Under the pieces are notes generated by a model that was not told the origin of the DNA, did not search any database, and was given only the letters and a program-made list of their open reading frames with translations. A stretch of DNA of 64,000 nucleotides from Cytobacillus gottheilii (lineage in GTDB: Bacteria > Bacillota > Bacilli > Bacillales > Cytobacillaceae), in assembly GCF_900166665.1 (NCBI RefSeq), contig NZ_LT800494.1:2215704-2279703 (forward strand), written 5' to 3'. Shown one piece after another: positions 16,616-26,831 of the stretch. Every line of letters starts with the position of its first letter. Positions within the stretch are counted from its first letter, which is position 1. A program made the translations under genes and the position numbers.

Positions 16616-16795
16616 TCATTCTTCAATTAAATAAAGAACGGGTACTTCATCCTCACGGTCAGGTTCTTTCTTATAATAGATCCTAGCCGTTTTGGTGTGT
16701 TCGTCCACATGTTGGATAATTACTGGTTCATCCAAATACGTAATATTAAAGGTTTCTGCAGCAGAAGATATTTCAATGGCACGCCCAATATTCAC
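16616..16795 (-). CDS. sspH: H-type small acid-soluble spore protein
   Basis: A GTG at 16795, 7 nt after GGAGG, opens 59 codons: MNIGRAIEISSAAETFNITY..PVIIQHVDEHTKTARIYYK. This matches the SspH family (MNxxRAxEISxSAE, VxIQHVDExxxTARIY) in sequence and exact length. SspH is a minor spore core protein, normally made in the forespore. An ATG a few bases upstream runs into a stop after nine codons. The gene shows that the organism sporulates. Confidence 0.9.
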   Translation of the reverse strand: MNIGRAIEISSAAETFNITYLDEPVIIQHVDEHTKTARIYYKKEPDREDEVPVLYLIEE

Positions 16796-16986
16796 TCATG
16801 TTCCTCCTAATTCCTGTATATAGGTTATTTTGTCAAGTCATTGAAATTTTATTCGGAAAAAATTAGTAGAAAGTAATCCATAGTTACTGTTGAATCCTAT
16901 TTTTTATACTATAATGAAACAAAGTTCTAAAATAAAATATTGGTGCTTTTCATTAAAGTGGAGGAAGAAAGGGTGGAGAATTTTTC

Positions 16987-17205
16987 ATGCAATTTCATGT
17001 TCATGCTGAGGAACTGGCGAGTGCAGATGATCCAATAGTTATTGCAACAGAAGATGGCATAGAAGTGATTCATCAATGTAAACAAAACCAATGCTTTATG
17101 TGCAGCGGTCATATTGATTATCCGCGAAATTTGAGATCTCCAATTGATCATGCAAAGTTTGTGCAAAAGGTTAAAGAGCCACTATATTTAGTTGAAATGT
17201 GTTAA
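16987..17205 (+). CDS. Small Cys-containing protein of unknown function
   Basis: 72 residues with a cluster HQCKQNQCFMCSGH (three Cys in a CX4CX2C arrangement) and a final Cys; His/Cys content could bind metal but no known zinc-finger spacing is complete. GGTGGAG precedes the ATG by about 10 nt and a good terminator follows at 17276. Not recognised. Confidence 0.55.
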   Translation: MQFHVHAEELASADDPIVIATEDGIEVIHQCKQNQCFMCSGHIDYPRNLRSPIDHAKFVQKVKEPLYLVEMC

Positions 17206-17275
17206 GCCGGACAGTTGCCTTTTTCTATTAAGTAATGACAAAGAGGTCCATCTTAGCTTCATAATTGTTTTTTCG

Positions 17276-17299
17276 CTTGCCGAAATGGGCAAGTTTTTT
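17276..17299 (+). terminator. Intrinsic terminator
   Basis: CTTGCC / GGCAAG stem with a GAAATG loop followed by TTTTTTG. Confidence 0.75.
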
Positions 17300-17424
17300 G
17301 TGTTTCATAAGTTAACAATATTGAAAATACTTACATAATAAACCGAATGGCAATTCATTTTCTCAATATAAGTATTTTTCTAAAAAATAATATATTATTT
17401 TCCACTATTTTCGTGTTTTTATCT

Positions 17425-17474
17425 TTGTATCTATGCCTTTAACGTGTTAAAATGGCTATGGAAACGTTTTATCC
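17425..17474 (+). promoter_or_regulatory. odhAB promoter with cre-like site
   Basis: TTGTAT (17425-17430), 17-nt spacer, TAAAAT (17448-17453). Just downstream, ATGGAAACGTTTTATC (about 17458-17473) fits the CcpA cre consensus with one mismatch, in a roadblock position. Two AT-rich perfect palindromes flank this: AAAATAATATATTATTTT (17384-17401) and AATAATATTATT (near 17480). Confidence 0.45.
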
Positions 17475-17604
17475 TCTGAAAAATAATATTATTCACAATT
17501 TTTTCCGTGGTTTTTTAATCGGAGTATTTGAATATCATTTAAAGAGGATAAAATTTTAATATTATATAAAAAACATTTAAAAAGAGTTATGGAGGTAATT
17601 TTCC

Positions 17605-20445
17605 ATGAAAAAGCCATCTAATGGCGAAGGGCCATTTGGTCTTGGTTTTCACGGCCCAAACCTCGGCTATGTAATTGAGCTTTATGAAAAATACTTAGAA
17701 GATCCACAATCAGTTGACGATGAAATGAGAACGTTTTTTGAAGAAAATGGATCACCATTCCAGGAAACTGGATCTGTATCTCAACCTGTTTCGAGTGCAG
17801 ACCATGCAGTAACTGCAGGCCAATTGGAAAAAAGTCTGGCAGCGATTAAACTTGCTGACAATATTCGCTCCTACGGTCACTTGGGGGCAAAGATATTCCC
17901 TTTAAATGACCGGCCGGCTGAAGAAGCTCTATTTGATTTAAAAACATATGGATTAACAGAAAATGATTTATTAAATGTGCCTGCACATGTCATTTGCTCA
18001 GAAGCGCAAATTCCGCTTCGAAATGGAAAAGAAGCTATCGATTATTTAAAATCCGTTTATATGGGACCAATCGCTTTTGAATTTAATCATGTATATGATG
18101 CTAGTGAAAAAGAATGGCTCCGACGCAAAGTTGAAAGCAATAGTGTAAGGGCTTCCCTATTAAAAGAAGAGAAGGTTAAGGTTTATAAACGCTTAACAGA
18201 GGTAGAGGAATTTGAGAAATTTCTACATCGTACCTTTGTTGGTCAAAAGCGTTTTTCAATAGAAGGTTTGGATACAATGGTTCCCCTCTTGGACGAAATT
18301 GTATCAGAATCAGTAGGTGATGGTGCAAAGACAATAAATATTGGTATGGCACACCGCGGCCGTTTGAATGTTTTGGCACATGTGCTTGGGAAACCGTATG
18401 AAATGATTTTTGCAGAATTTCAGCATGCACCAAATAAAGATTTAGTCCCTTCTGAAGGCTCAATTGGCATAAGCTATGGCTGGACAGGAGATGTAAAATA
18501 TCACCTTGGACTTGATAAGCAAATTAAGGCTGAGAATACGACGGTTGCACGATTGACATTAGCAAACAACCCAAGTCACCTTGAATTTGTAGGTGCAGTA
18601 GTTGAAGGCTACACAAGAGCCTCTCAGGATGATCGATCTGCTTCTGGCTATCCTGAAGTAAACCACAGCAGTGCGTTGTCCATCATTATACATGGTGATG
18701 CTGCGTTCCCGGGCCAGGGAGTGGTTGCTGAAACGTTAAACCTTGGACAGTTAACAGGTTACGACACCGGCGGTTCCATCCATTTAATTGCAAACAACAC
18801 AATTGGATTTACGACAGAATCACATGATTCCCGCTCAACAAGATATGCGAGTGATTTAGCAAAAGGGTATGAGATCCCGATTCTTCATGTGAATGCAGAC
18901 GATCCCGAAGCTGTTGTATCAGCAGCTAGATTGGCATGTGAATATCGTGCTAAATTCCAGAAGGACTTCTTAATTGATTTAATTGGCTATCGCCGTTTTG
19001 GCCACAATGAAATGGATGAGCCAATGACAACGAATCCATTAATGTACAACATTATTCACCAGCGTCCAACAGTTAAAGAGCTTTATGGGCAACGACTTTT
19101 AGAGGAAGCATCAATCTCTGAGGATCATGCAAAAGAAATTCACGGCGAAGTAATGGCAAAGCTGAAAGCTGCTTATGAAAAGGTGCCAGCTAAAAAGAAA
19201 ACCGTTCAAATGGATGATATGAATCCGCCAGAATTCGTTGATAAGGAGCTTCCATTTATTCCTACAGCTGTTTCAATTGACAGACTGAAGCAAATGAATG
19301 AAGAGCTGCTGACGTGGCCTGAGGATTTTAAAGTTTTTGATAAGCTGGGTAAAATCTTAAAACGCCGTACAGATGCCTTAGAAGGAAATGGCAAGATTGA
19401 TTGGGGATTAGCCGAAACACTTGCTTATGCTTCTATTTTAGCGGATGGAACACCAATTCGTTTAACTGGACAGGATTCAGAACGCGGAACTTTTGCACAG
19501 CGGAATGTTGTCCTGCACGACCATACAACGGGCAAAGCATATTCACCATTGCACAAGCTCGACTCTGCTAAGGCTTCTTTTGCTATCCATAATAGCCCAT
19601 TATCAGAAATGGCTGTACTTGGCTTTGAATATGGATACAATGTTTTTGCACCTGAAACTCTAGTATTATGGGAAGCGCAATATGGGGATTTTGCCAACTC
19701 TGCTCAAGTAATGTTTGACCAATTTATTGCTGCTGGCCGTGCAAAATGGGGACAAAAATCTGGTCTTGTCATGCTCTTGCCTCATGGATATGAAGGACAA
19801 GGACCAGAACATTCAAGTGCAAGGTTAGAGCGATTCTTAATCCTAGCCGCTGAAAATAACTGGACTGTGGCAAACCTGTCATCATCGGCTCAATACTTCC
19901 ATATTTTGAGAAGACAAGCAGCGATTCTAAATAAAGAAGAAGTTCGGCCGCTCGTCATCATGTCGCCAAAGAGTTTGCTTCGTAATCCACTTGTTGCTTC
20001 AAATGGCATCGAGTTGAGTGAAGGTGAATTTAAATCCGTTATTGAACAAAATGGTCTAGGTGAAAATCATGAGGCCGTAACACGGATTGTCTTAGCGACA
20101 GGAAAAATGTCGATTGATTTAGCAGAAAGTCTTAGTAAAAAAGAGGATATGGATTGGCTTCATGTTTTACGTGTTGAAGAAATCTATCCATTCCCTTTAA
20201 TTAAAATAAATGAAATCATGAGCCGCTATCCAAACCTTCAGGAAATCGTTTGGGTTCAAGAAGAGCCGAAGAATATGGGAGCATGGACTTTCATTGAACC
20301 TCGTCTGAATGAAATCGCACCTGAAGGATCTGCTGTGAGTTACATCGGCAGACGCCGCAGATCTTCACCTGCTGAGGGAGATCCAAATGTGCATAAAATG
20401 GAGCAAGCGAGAATAATCGAAGAAGCATTAACACGTAAGCAATAA
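17605..20445 (+). CDS. odhA: 2-oxoglutarate dehydrogenase E1 component
   Basis: 946 residues, the usual Bacillus OdhA length. Thiamine-diphosphate-dependent decarboxylase of the TCA-cycle 2-oxoglutarate dehydrogenase complex. Visible: N-terminal [29 protein letters not shown], the ThDP-binding region [20 protein letters not shown]...[24 protein letters not shown], and the C-terminal half with [13 protein letters not shown] and [24 protein letters not shown] 17605 has GGAGG upstream. Followed by odhB after 14 nt. Confidence 0.97.
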   Translation: MKKPSNGEGPFGLGFHGPNLGYVIELYEKYLEDPQSVDDEMRTFFEENGSPFQETGSVSQPVSSADHAVTAGQLEKSLAAIKLADNIRSYGHLGAKIFPLNDRPAEEALFDLKTYGLTENDLLNVPAHVICSEAQIPLRNGKEAIDYLKSVYMGPIAFEFNHVYDASEKEWLRRKVESNSVRASLLKEEKVKVYKRLTEVEEFEKFLHRTFVGQKRFSIEGLDTMVPLLDEIVSESVGDGAKTINIGMAHRGRLNVLAHVLGKPYEMIFAEFQHAPNKDLVPSEGSIGISYGWTGDVKYHLGLDKQIKAENTTVARLTLANNPSHLEFVGAVVEGYTRASQDDRSASGYPEVNHSSALSIIIHGDAAFPGQGVVAETLNLGQLTGYDTGGSIHLIANNTIGFTTESHDSRSTRYASDLAKGYEIPILHVNADDPEAVVSAARLACEYRAKFQKDFLIDLIGYRRFGHNEMDEPMTTNPLMYNIIHQRPTVKELYGQRLLEEASISEDHAKEIHGEVMAKLKAAYEKVPAKKKTVQMDDMNPPEFVDKELPFIPTAVSIDRLKQMNEELLTWPEDFKVFDKLGKILKRRTDALEGNGKIDWGLAETLAYASILADGTPIRLTGQDSERGTFAQRNVVLHDHTTGKAYSPLHKLDSAKASFAIHNSPLSEMAVLGFEYGYNVFAPETLVLWEAQYGDFANSAQVMFDQFIAAGRAKWGQKSGLVMLLPHGYEGQGPEHSSARLERFLILAAENNWTVANLSSSAQYFHILRRQAAILNKEEVRPLVIMSPKSLLRNPLVASNGIELSEGEFKSVIEQNGLGENHEAVTRIVLATGKMSIDLAESLSKKEDMDWLHVLRVEEIYPFPLIKINEIMSRYPNLQEIVWVQEEPKNMGAWTFIEPRLNEIAPEGSAVSYIGRRRRSSPAEGDPNVHKMEQARIIEEALTRKQ

Positions 20446-20459
20446 GGGAGGAAATTAAG

Positions 20460-21722
20460 GTGGCAGAAATTAAAGTTCCTGAATTAGCAGAATCGATTAC
20501 GGAAGGTACGGTTGCACAATGGCTTAAACAGCCAGGTGATGCAGTAAACAAAGGGGATTACATCGTTGAACTTGAAACGGATAAGGTAAATGTTGAAATC
20601 ATTTCCGAATACAGCGGTGTATTATCAGAATTAAAAGCACAGGAAGGCGACACAGTAAATGTTGGGGAAACGATTGCTGTTGTTAGCGAGGGCGGAGAAG
20701 CGCCTGCACCTGCTGCATCAAAAACAGAAGAACCACCAGCTGTACAAAAGCAAGAAGAACAAAAGGCACCTGCTGCTGCAGAAAAAGCTGAAGAAACTGC
20801 TTCAGCATCTGGCAAACAGCGTCCGATTGCATCACCTGCTGCCAGAAAAATGGCCAGAGAAAAAGGAATTGATTTAACTCAAGTGCCAACTGCAGATCCG
20901 TTAGGCCGAGTTCGTGCACAAGATGTATCTAGTTATAATCCTGAAGCAAAATCAGCGCCAGCTGCACCGGCACCAGTATCAAAAGCACCATCCCAGCCTG
21001 CTGCAGCGTCAGCAGACAGTAAGCCAGTTGAACGGATTCGCATGACTCGCCGCAGACAAACGATCGCAAAACGTCTTGTGGAAGTTCAGCAAACAGCTGC
21101 TATGCTAACAACGTTTAATGAGGTTGATATGACAAATGTTATGGACCTTCGCAAAAAACGCAAAGATAAGTTCCAGGAAGATAACGATGTTAAGCTTGGA
21201 TTTATGTCCTTCTTCACAAAAGCAGTTGTCGCTGCTCTGAAACGCAGCCCATTATTAAATGCTGAAATTCAAGGCGATGAGCTTGTGCTTAAAAAGTTCT
21301 ATGACATTGGAATTGCTGTTTCAACAGATGAAGGATTAGTTGTTCCAGTTGTCAGAGATGCTGATCGCAAAAACTTTGCCGAAATTGAAAAAGATATTGT
21401 TGGTCTTGGCAAAAAAGCAAGAGATAATAAATTAGCCATTTCAGATTTACAGGGCGGTACGTTCACGATTACAAATGGCGGTGTGTTCGGTTCATTACTG
21501 TCAACGCCAATTTTAAATGGACCTCAAGTGGGTATTTTAGGAATGCATTCCATTCAGCTGCGCCCAGTTGCCATCGATGCAGAAAAAATGGAAAATCGCC
21601 CAATGATGTATATTGCTTTGTCCTACGATCACCGAATTGTAGATGGAAAAGAAGCGGTTACGTTCTTAAAACGTGTGAAAGAGCTTATTGAAGATCCTGA
21701 ATCATTATTATTTGAAGCATAA
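20460..21722 (+). CDS. odhB: Dihydrolipoyllysine succinyltransferase, E2 of 2-oxoglutarate dehydrogenase
   Basis: 420 residues: lipoyl domain (1-75) with the lipoyl-Lys in [11 protein letters not shown], Ala/Pro-rich linker, peripheral subunit-binding domain (about 122-157, [27 protein letters not shown]), second linker, and catalytic acyltransferase domain ending with the active-site motif [13 protein letters not shown] (His and Asp). Starts with GTG 20460 after GGGAGG. It transfers the succinyl group made by OdhA to CoA. A strong terminator follows immediately. Confidence 0.97.
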   Translation: MAEIKVPELAESITEGTVAQWLKQPGDAVNKGDYIVELETDKVNVEIISEYSGVLSELKAQEGDTVNVGETIAVVSEGGEAPAPAASKTEEPPAVQKQEEQKAPAAAEKAEETASASGKQRPIASPAARKMAREKGIDLTQVPTADPLGRVRAQDVSSYNPEAKSAPAAPAPVSKAPSQPAAASADSKPVERIRMTRRRQTIAKRLVEVQQTAAMLTTFNEVDMTNVMDLRKKRKDKFQEDNDVKLGFMSFFTKAVVAALKRSPLLNAEIQGDELVLKKFYDIGIAVSTDEGLVVPVVRDADRKNFAEIEKDIVGLGKKARDNKLAISDLQGGTFTITNGGVFGSLLSTPILNGPQVGILGMHSIQLRPVAIDAEKMENRPMMYIALSYDHRIVDGKEAVTFLKRVKELIEDPESLLFEA

Positions 21723-21724
21723 GA

Positions 21725-21752
21725 AAACGGGGGCCTTTGGCCTCCGTTTTTC
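21725..21752 (+). terminator. odhAB intrinsic terminator
   Basis: ACGGGGGCC / GGCCTCCGT stem (one G-U) with TTT loop followed by TTTTTC. Confidence 0.9.
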
Positions 21753-21835
21753 ATTTTAGTTTAACTGATCGAGTGTTGTTCTTGGTCATCGCTGCAAAGT
21801 TGAAAACTTCTTGTTTTGCATATGAGGAAGCGGTG

Positions 21836-22030
21836 AAAATAAGCGGAGATATTACCCTTATTTCCGAAATTGAGCTATTTTTTTGTGAAATAAGCGGAGT
21901 TTTCCGATTATGTTGAAAAAAATCGCTAATTTACAAGTTTTTCGGTCAGTTAGTCGGAGTTTCTCCTTTTATTTAAGCACAAATTTAGCAATTTTACGAT
22001 TTAAACGGAATTCTTCCGTCTATTTTTAAG
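21836..22030. repeat. Degenerate tandem intergenic repeat (AAGCGGAG...TCCG units)
   Basis: Four loosely similar 45-60-bp units: ATAAGCGGAGATATTACC, ATAAGCGGAGTTTTCCG, TTAGTCGGAGTTTCTCC and TTTAAACGGAATTCTTCCG, separated by A/T-rich spacers with a recurring ATCGCTAATTT / TTTAGCAATTTTACG motif. No coding capacity. The rest of the ~590-nt gap between odhB and 22318 shows nothing recognisable. Confidence 0.5.
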
Positions 22031-22317
22031 AGATTTATAAACCTATAGTTTTGGAAAATCAAATTAATTACTTTGCCTGTTGATTTGAAACATAAACGTG
22101 TGAGACACCTGCTTAGGATCAGAACCCTCTCTGTTAGAATAGGAGTACACGATCTGGACATCTTTGTACATATGGATGATTAAAAAAAAGTTTGCAAACC
22201 AGCCTATTCTAAAAAAATGGGTTTTATTTAAAGGATAAGTAAGGATTTAAAATTTTTGCATTAAGGAAACTTTTTGGCTTATGTGCATAAACTGTAGTAA
22301 AAGCAGGAGTGGTGATC

Positions 22318-22461
22318 ATGAAAGGAAGAAAAGAAAAGATTGTCCTGTATAGTTGTCTGCTTAAAAAGATCGGTATTCTAACAAAAGAGGATTTACATTC
22401 AATCGCAAGCTTAAATGATGTTTCGCTGCATAAAGAGAACAAAGAGAAACATCTGTTTTAA
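22318..22461 (+). CDS. Small basic protein, 47 residues, unknown function
   Basis: ATG at 22318 with AGGAG 8 nt upstream opens 47 codons: MKGRKEKIVLYSCLLKKIGILTKEDLHSI..., rich in Lys with an amphipathic helical pattern. It is convergent with the sda-like gene and shares a terminator with it. Not recognised; small size limits confidence. Confidence 0.5.
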   Translation: MKGRKEKIVLYSCLLKKIGILTKEDLHSIASLNDVSLHKENKEKHLF

Positions 22462-22468
22462 AATAAAA

Positions 22469-22496
22469 AGAACGGAAGGGCTCCTTCCGTTCTTCA
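22469..22496. terminator. Bidirectional terminator between the 47-residue gene and the sda-like gene
   Basis: GAACGGAAGG / CCTTCCGTTC perfect stem with GCT loop; T-rich on the plus side and TTTTTATTTT on the minus side. Confidence 0.85.
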
Positions 22497-22503
22497 TCAA
22501 TCA

Positions 22504-22635
22504 TTAATCTTTAAATGGTCTTAATCCGCGTCTTTGAATTTCTGATTTTAAAATCCTAATCCATTCCTCTTCTGACCCTGACTTCAATGCATCACGATAC
22601 GAGACGACCAACTGCTCATTACTCATAATTTTCAA
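22504..22635 (-). CDS. sda: Sporulation histidine kinase inhibitor Sda-like
   Basis: 43 residues from a TTG at 22635 (AGGAGG 8 nt upstream): MKIMSNEQLVVSYRDALKSG..EEWIRILKSEIQRRGL. It matches the Sda pattern (LSDELLIESYxxA...FIxLxxxEIxRRSL), two antiparallel helices that bind the KinA/KinB HisKA domain and block Spo0A phosphorylation after DNA damage or replication arrest. In B. subtilis the sda promoter has DnaA boxes; none with TTATCCACA was seen here. A two-PAS kinase at 61.2 kb could be a target (speculative). Confidence 0.72.
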   Translation of the reverse strand: MKIMSNEQLVVSYRDALKSGSEEEWIRILKSEIQRRGLRPFKD

Positions 22636-22877
22636 TGTGCATACCTCCTGGTTAAATGGATTGAATTTTCTTTCTTTTGTACATTGTAAAGGATATGTTA
22701 AGATTTGAAAACCCATTTGTGCGAAAATATCACAAAAGGAATGAATTACCTATATTTCCAGTTGATGATTTAGTGATAAAAAGCATAAGGACAATATAAC
22801 GTTTATATCTTACATTTTCTTTATACGGCTTATGAGTGATAAAATAGAGCCAATATGTCATCACTAGGAGGAAAAAC

Positions 22878-23639
22878 ATGGAGATTACGTTAGATCATAT
22901 TGTCCATTTTATTGGGAATGACCCGCAGCATGTGGTACATACATTTCAGAACAAGGGAATTCATGCTGTAGCAGGAGGCAGTCACAAAAATTGGGGAACT
23001 TATAATAGTCTTCTGTATAGCGGGTTAGCTTATATTGAATTCTTAGCAATTGAACATGCTGAAATTGCAGCTAAAAGTGATAACCCTTTAGTTATTCACT
23101 TAAGAAATACGATTAAAAGGGAAGAAGGAATCGGTCAAATTTGCTTTCGAACAGAGCATATTGATAAGCTTCAGCAGCATCTACATAATCTCAACCTTAA
23201 AACATTGCCAATATTCCATGGGAGCAGGATTCGTCAGGATGGAAAACAAATAGAATGGAAAATGCTCTTTATAGAAGACAAGGATCCCTATATCCCGCTT
23301 CCATTTTTCATTGAGTGGAAGGAAAACGATGAAAGTAGATTGGCAGAATTAAAGACTGGCGGGTTTGTTGATTCAAATCTCGAAAATAGTCAAATTAAGA
23401 GAGTTGAATGGCCAGTTACTGACTATAAAAAAGCGGCATTGTCATGGAGTTCTCTATTTGGAGAACAAATGTATATGAATGATACTTTAAAAAAAGTGCG
23501 GATTATGGTTGGAAATACGGAGATTTGTTTTACTTCCCAAGATACAAATAGAACTAGTAAGGGAAAGCAATACAAAGTCATCCTCGATCCGCCTCTAATA
23601 GGTGGGCCAATCTGTGTAAATGGAGTTCAATATGAATAA
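22878..23639 (+). CDS. VOC (glyoxalase-like) family protein
   Basis: 253 residues with a glyoxalase-like domain opening TLDHIVHFIGNDPQHVV and continuing GGSHKNWGTYNSLLYSGLAYIEFLAIE, as in the Glyoxalase_3-type group (PF13468). His6 (DHIV) and Glu in YIEFL are likely fold or metal positions; a second weaker repeat (KRVEWPVTDYKKAALSWSSLFG) follows, giving the usual two-module VOC fold. Substrate unknown. ATG 22878 is preceded by AGGAGGAAAAAC. Confidence 0.75.
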   Translation: MEITLDHIVHFIGNDPQHVVHTFQNKGIHAVAGGSHKNWGTYNSLLYSGLAYIEFLAIEHAEIAAKSDNPLVIHLRNTIKREEGIGQICFRTEHIDKLQQHLHNLNLKTLPIFHGSRIRQDGKQIEWKMLFIEDKDPYIPLPFFIEWKENDESRLAELKTGGFVDSNLENSQIKRVEWPVTDYKKAALSWSSLFGEQMYMNDTLKKVRIMVGNTEICFTSQDTNRTSKGKQYKVILDPPLIGGPICVNGVQYE

Positions 23640-23663
23640 AAAGTTATCAGTGATTTTTTTAGT

Positions 23664-23942
23664 GGTTGAGTCAAACAAGAACGTCACTTCTAAAACACGA
23701 ATATTTAATACTTGGTTTGGGTAATCAAATAAGCTGTTTCCAATTCGCTGCGGACCCTCGTTTTCCGAAGGGAGGAAGCTGAGCCTCCTCGGCAGGCCTA
23801 AGGGGTCTCACTCTTTCCTCTATTTCCCTCCGGAGTCGACGCTCCATTACAATCATGTTTGTAAAAATAACAAATAAAAAGAATGACTTCTTAACCATTC
23901 GTTGCTATTATTGCGCTTAATAATTATGTCCCCGCCTCTTTA
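23664..23942 (-). repeat. MITE-like intergenic repeat, copy B
   Basis: Opposite orientation to copies A and E. GC-rich core CGCTGCGGACCCTCG...GGAGGAAGCTGAGCCTCC...GGGGTCTCACTCTTTCCTC, then the decayed hairpin (AAAAAGAATGACTTCTTAACCATTCGTTG) and the end ATGTCCCCGCCTCTTT. It fills most of the gap between the VOC gene and yngI. Confidence 0.7.
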
Positions 23943-24015
23943 ATTTTTCCATATATTTGATGGCCGAAGAGAATAATCGTCCCTAAAAATATTGAATATT
24001 ATTAATTTTTTGATA

Positions 24016-24037
24016 TTATAATATGAAAGCGTTTTAA
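24016..24037 (+). promoter_or_regulatory. yngI promoter -10 and cre-like CcpA site
   Basis: TATAAT (about 24016) is followed directly by TGAAAGCGTTTTAA (24024-24037), close to the cre consensus TGAAARCGYTTTCA, in a position expected for catabolite repression of a fatty-acid utilisation gene. Confidence 0.5.
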
Positions 24038-24076
24038 ATAACTCGTAAACAATCATTCTTTGAAAGGGCGGGTTTT

Positions 24077-25723
24077 ATGAACCAATTGCTGAACACCACT
24101 GTAGGCCAATTGCTTGAGGAACAGGCATATATGTTTCCAGAGAAGGAGGCTCTTGTTTATTCAGATCGAAATTTACGGCTGACTTATAGTCAATTCAATG
24201 ATTCTTGTAATATGGCAGCAAAAGGATTAATGAAACTTGGGGTTGCGAAGGGAGATCACCTTGCTGTTTGGAGCAGCAACATCCCTGAATGGGTGACAGT
24301 TCAATTTGCAACAGGAAAAATGGGAGCAGTTCTGATCACAGTAAATACCAATTACCGAAAGGCTGAGCTGGAATATTTGCTGAGCCAATCAGATGCTACA
24401 ACATTGATTTTAATGGAAACATACCGGGATGCTTCTTATATTGAGTTGTTATATGAACTAATTCCTGAATTGACAGAGGCTGAGAGAGGGAACCTTCAAA
24501 TTGACAGGCTGCCATTTTTAAAGAATGTCATCATTATAGGTGAGAATAACTATCCTGGTACATACAATTGGAATGAGATTATAGAAATGGGAAATCAAAT
24601 TTCAGATGAAGAATTGAAAGAACGCCAACAAAGTCTGTCCGCTTATGATGTCATCAATATGCAATATACGTCTGGTACAACGGGATTTCCTAAAGGGGTT
24701 ATGCTCACGCATTCTAATATCATCAACAATGCTTATCATATTGCAGGCTGCATGAAGCTTACAAGTCAGGACAGATTGTGTATACCTGTGCCGTTTTTTC
24801 ATTGCTTCGGCTGTGTCATTGGCACACTTGCCTGTGTTTCAGTTGGTGCGGTAATGGTACCTGTTCAAGAATTTAATGCATCAGAAGTCTTGAAGACTGT
24901 AGAGAAAGAAAAGTGTACAGCCTTGCATGGAGTGCCGACTATGTTTATTGCAGAATTAAATGATCCTCATTTCGCTTCTTATAATCTGAGTTCATTAAGA
25001 ACAGGGGTTATGGCAGGATCAAACTGTCCGATTGAAGTCATGAAGGATGTCATTCATAAAATGGGAGCTGCTGAGATAACGATTTGTTATGGACAAACTG
25101 AATCATCACCTGTCATCACGCAAACAAGAGCAAATGATCCTCTCGAGCTCAGAGTTGAAAGTGTTGGAAGAGCCTTGCCTATGGTTGATGTGAAAATTAC
25201 AGAACCTGGTACAAGCAAGGAATTGCCATATGGGATGCAGGGAGAATTGTGTACAAGAGGATATCATGTGATGAAGGGCTATTATAAAAATCCGGAAGCC
25301 ACTAAGAATGCCATTGATGAAGAAGGCTGGCTTCATACTGGGGATCTAGCGGTTATGGATGAAAATGGCTATTGTAAAATTACCGGGAGACTAAAGGATA
25401 TGATTATTCGCGGAGGTGAAAATATATATCCTCGTGAAATTGAAGAATTCTTATATACACATCCCGCGATTTTAGATGTACAGGTTGTTGGCGTTCCAGA
25501 TGCTGTCTATGGAGAAGAAGCCGCAGCATGGATCATTTTAAAAGAGGGTGCTGATCTAACAGTTGAACAGGTTCGTTCCTATTGTATAGGAAGCATTTCT
25601 CGTCACAAGGTTCCCCGCTACATTGAGTTTACAAAATCTTATCCTATGACCGCATCCGGTAAAATTCAAAAATACAAACTTAGAGAGCAGTCGATCGAAA
25701 AGACTGCCCATCAAAATTTATAA
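24077..25723 (+). CDS. yngI: Acyl-CoA synthetase (AMP-forming), YngI orthologue
   Basis: 548 residues, adenylate-forming enzyme family. P-loop-like motif MQYTSGTTGFPKGVMLTH, substrate-pocket segment CIPVPFFHCFGCVIG, A5 motif ITICYGQTESSP, A7 GWLHTGDLA, A8 ITGRLKDMIIRGGENIYPREIEE, and the catalytic A10 Lys in PMTASGKIQKYKLRE. Sequence and length closely match B. subtilis YngI (about 549 residues). Activates a medium or longer carboxylic acid to its CoA thioester; substrate is not fixed by sequence. ATG 24077 follows AAAGGGCGG. A cre-like site overlaps the promoter. Confidence 0.9.
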   Translation: MNQLLNTTVGQLLEEQAYMFPEKEALVYSDRNLRLTYSQFNDSCNMAAKGLMKLGVAKGDHLAVWSSNIPEWVTVQFATGKMGAVLITVNTNYRKAELEYLLSQSDATTLILMETYRDASYIELLYELIPELTEAERGNLQIDRLPFLKNVIIIGENNYPGTYNWNEIIEMGNQISDEELKERQQSLSAYDVINMQYTSGTTGFPKGVMLTHSNIINNAYHIAGCMKLTSQDRLCIPVPFFHCFGCVIGTLACVSVGAVMVPVQEFNASEVLKTVEKEKCTALHGVPTMFIAELNDPHFASYNLSSLRTGVMAGSNCPIEVMKDVIHKMGAAEITICYGQTESSPVITQTRANDPLELRVESVGRALPMVDVKITEPGTSKELPYGMQGELCTRGYHVMKGYYKNPEATKNAIDEEGWLHTGDLAVMDENGYCKITGRLKDMIIRGGENIYPREIEEFLYTHPAILDVQVVGVPDAVYGEEAAAWIILKEGADLTVEQVRSYCIGSISRHKVPRYIEFTKSYPMTASGKIQKYKLREQSIEKTAHQNL

Positions 25724-25841
25724 AAGCTAGGAATGTAATCGAAATTGCCTTTTTTATCTCTTATCCAGCGGATGTTTCTTAAAGGATTTTGTTTTTATGC
25801 TGAAGAATAAGGTAAAGAGATAAGCAAAGGAGGCTATTTTT

Positions 25842-26708
25842 TTGAGTGAAGTGTACAAGCTGTTCGTTTATGGAACACTGCGCAAGCATGAAAAGAATCA
25901 TTTTCTGCTGGAAAAAAACAGTTGTCTTGCACAGCAAGCCTGGGTATATGGAGAATTATATGATACAGGTTTAGGATATCCGACAATGAAAGGCTCTGAT
26001 CTGGAACATAAAGTGTACGGTGAACTATATGAAGTAAAATCTGAACAATTTAAAGATCTGGATGAGCTGGAAGATTTTATTCCTGGTGATGAAAATAATT
26101 TATACAACCGTATAGAACTCAATATTCATACAGATTCGGGTATTCATAAAGCCTTTGTTTATGTATCTAATCGAGATGACCTTTTGGGTAAACCTATTGT
26201 TCATGGAGATTGGAAGTTAAATAGGCTGATGGAGAGGAAACCTGAAAAAATTTATTATTTTGCCTATGGTTCCTGCATGGATATGGAACGGTTTAAAGCT
26301 GCAAAAGCGGATCAGTTTTTTCGTACCATTCGGGGAGTTGGCCTGTTAAAAGGCTATTCTATGAAATATGTTTTTCCAGGAACAGATGGAGGAAGAGCGG
26401 ATATCGTTGAAAATGGCGGTGAAACAGAAGGGATCCTATATGAAATACCATATGAAGGGGTAGAGTATTTATTTCAAAGAGAAGGTTTTTATGGAGGCTG
26501 GTATCGTCCAATTTTTGTTGATATATGCTTACCAGATGGAAAGACGATTACGAATGCGTTAACCTTTCATGTTTACAATAAAAAAGAAGAAAAAGCACCG
26601 CCATTGCACTATGCAACCGAGATCTTAAGAGGAGCGAAGGGGCGGCTTAGTGATCGGTATTTTGCTCAGCTGGAGGAACAGCTTAAAGGTCTTGGTCTAA
26701 AGATTTAA
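25842..26708 (+). CDS. Two-domain gamma-glutamylcyclotransferase-like protein (YkqA-like)
   Basis: 288 residues containing two GGCT/AIG2-like modules. Module 1 (about 1-120) starts KLFVYGTLRKHEKNH and has the acidic dyad region DLDELEDF; module 2 (about 135-280) starts YYFAYGSCMDMERF, the AYGSN-type signature. B. subtilis YkqA has the same arrangement. The family cleaves gamma-glutamyl amines or dipeptides to 5-oxoproline, but activity here is unproven. TTG start at 25842 after AAGGAGG. Confidence 0.8.
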   Translation: MSEVYKLFVYGTLRKHEKNHFLLEKNSCLAQQAWVYGELYDTGLGYPTMKGSDLEHKVYGELYEVKSEQFKDLDELEDFIPGDENNLYNRIELNIHTDSGIHKAFVYVSNRDDLLGKPIVHGDWKLNRLMERKPEKIYYFAYGSCMDMERFKAAKADQFFRTIRGVGLLKGYSMKYVFPGTDGGRADIVENGGETEGILYEIPYEGVEYLFQREGFYGGWYRPIFVDICLPDGKTITNALTFHVYNKKEEKAPPLHYATEILRGAKGRLSDRYFAQLEEQLKGLGLKI

Positions 26709-26831
26709 AAAGAATGCAAGCATTCATGAAAATGAACAGGCACATCTTTTATAATATCGTGCAAAAATGTTTAATACATGCTGAGCTGGTGGTAAAGATA
26801 GATGCCAACAGCTTAGAAAGAAGGTCATTTA

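Noticed and set aside
22636-22877. DnaA boxes near sda, and a TTTGTG...CACAAA inverted repeat as a Rex site
   Set aside because: No TTATCCACA-type sequence present, and the inverted repeat spacing (N9) does not fit Rex or Fnr.
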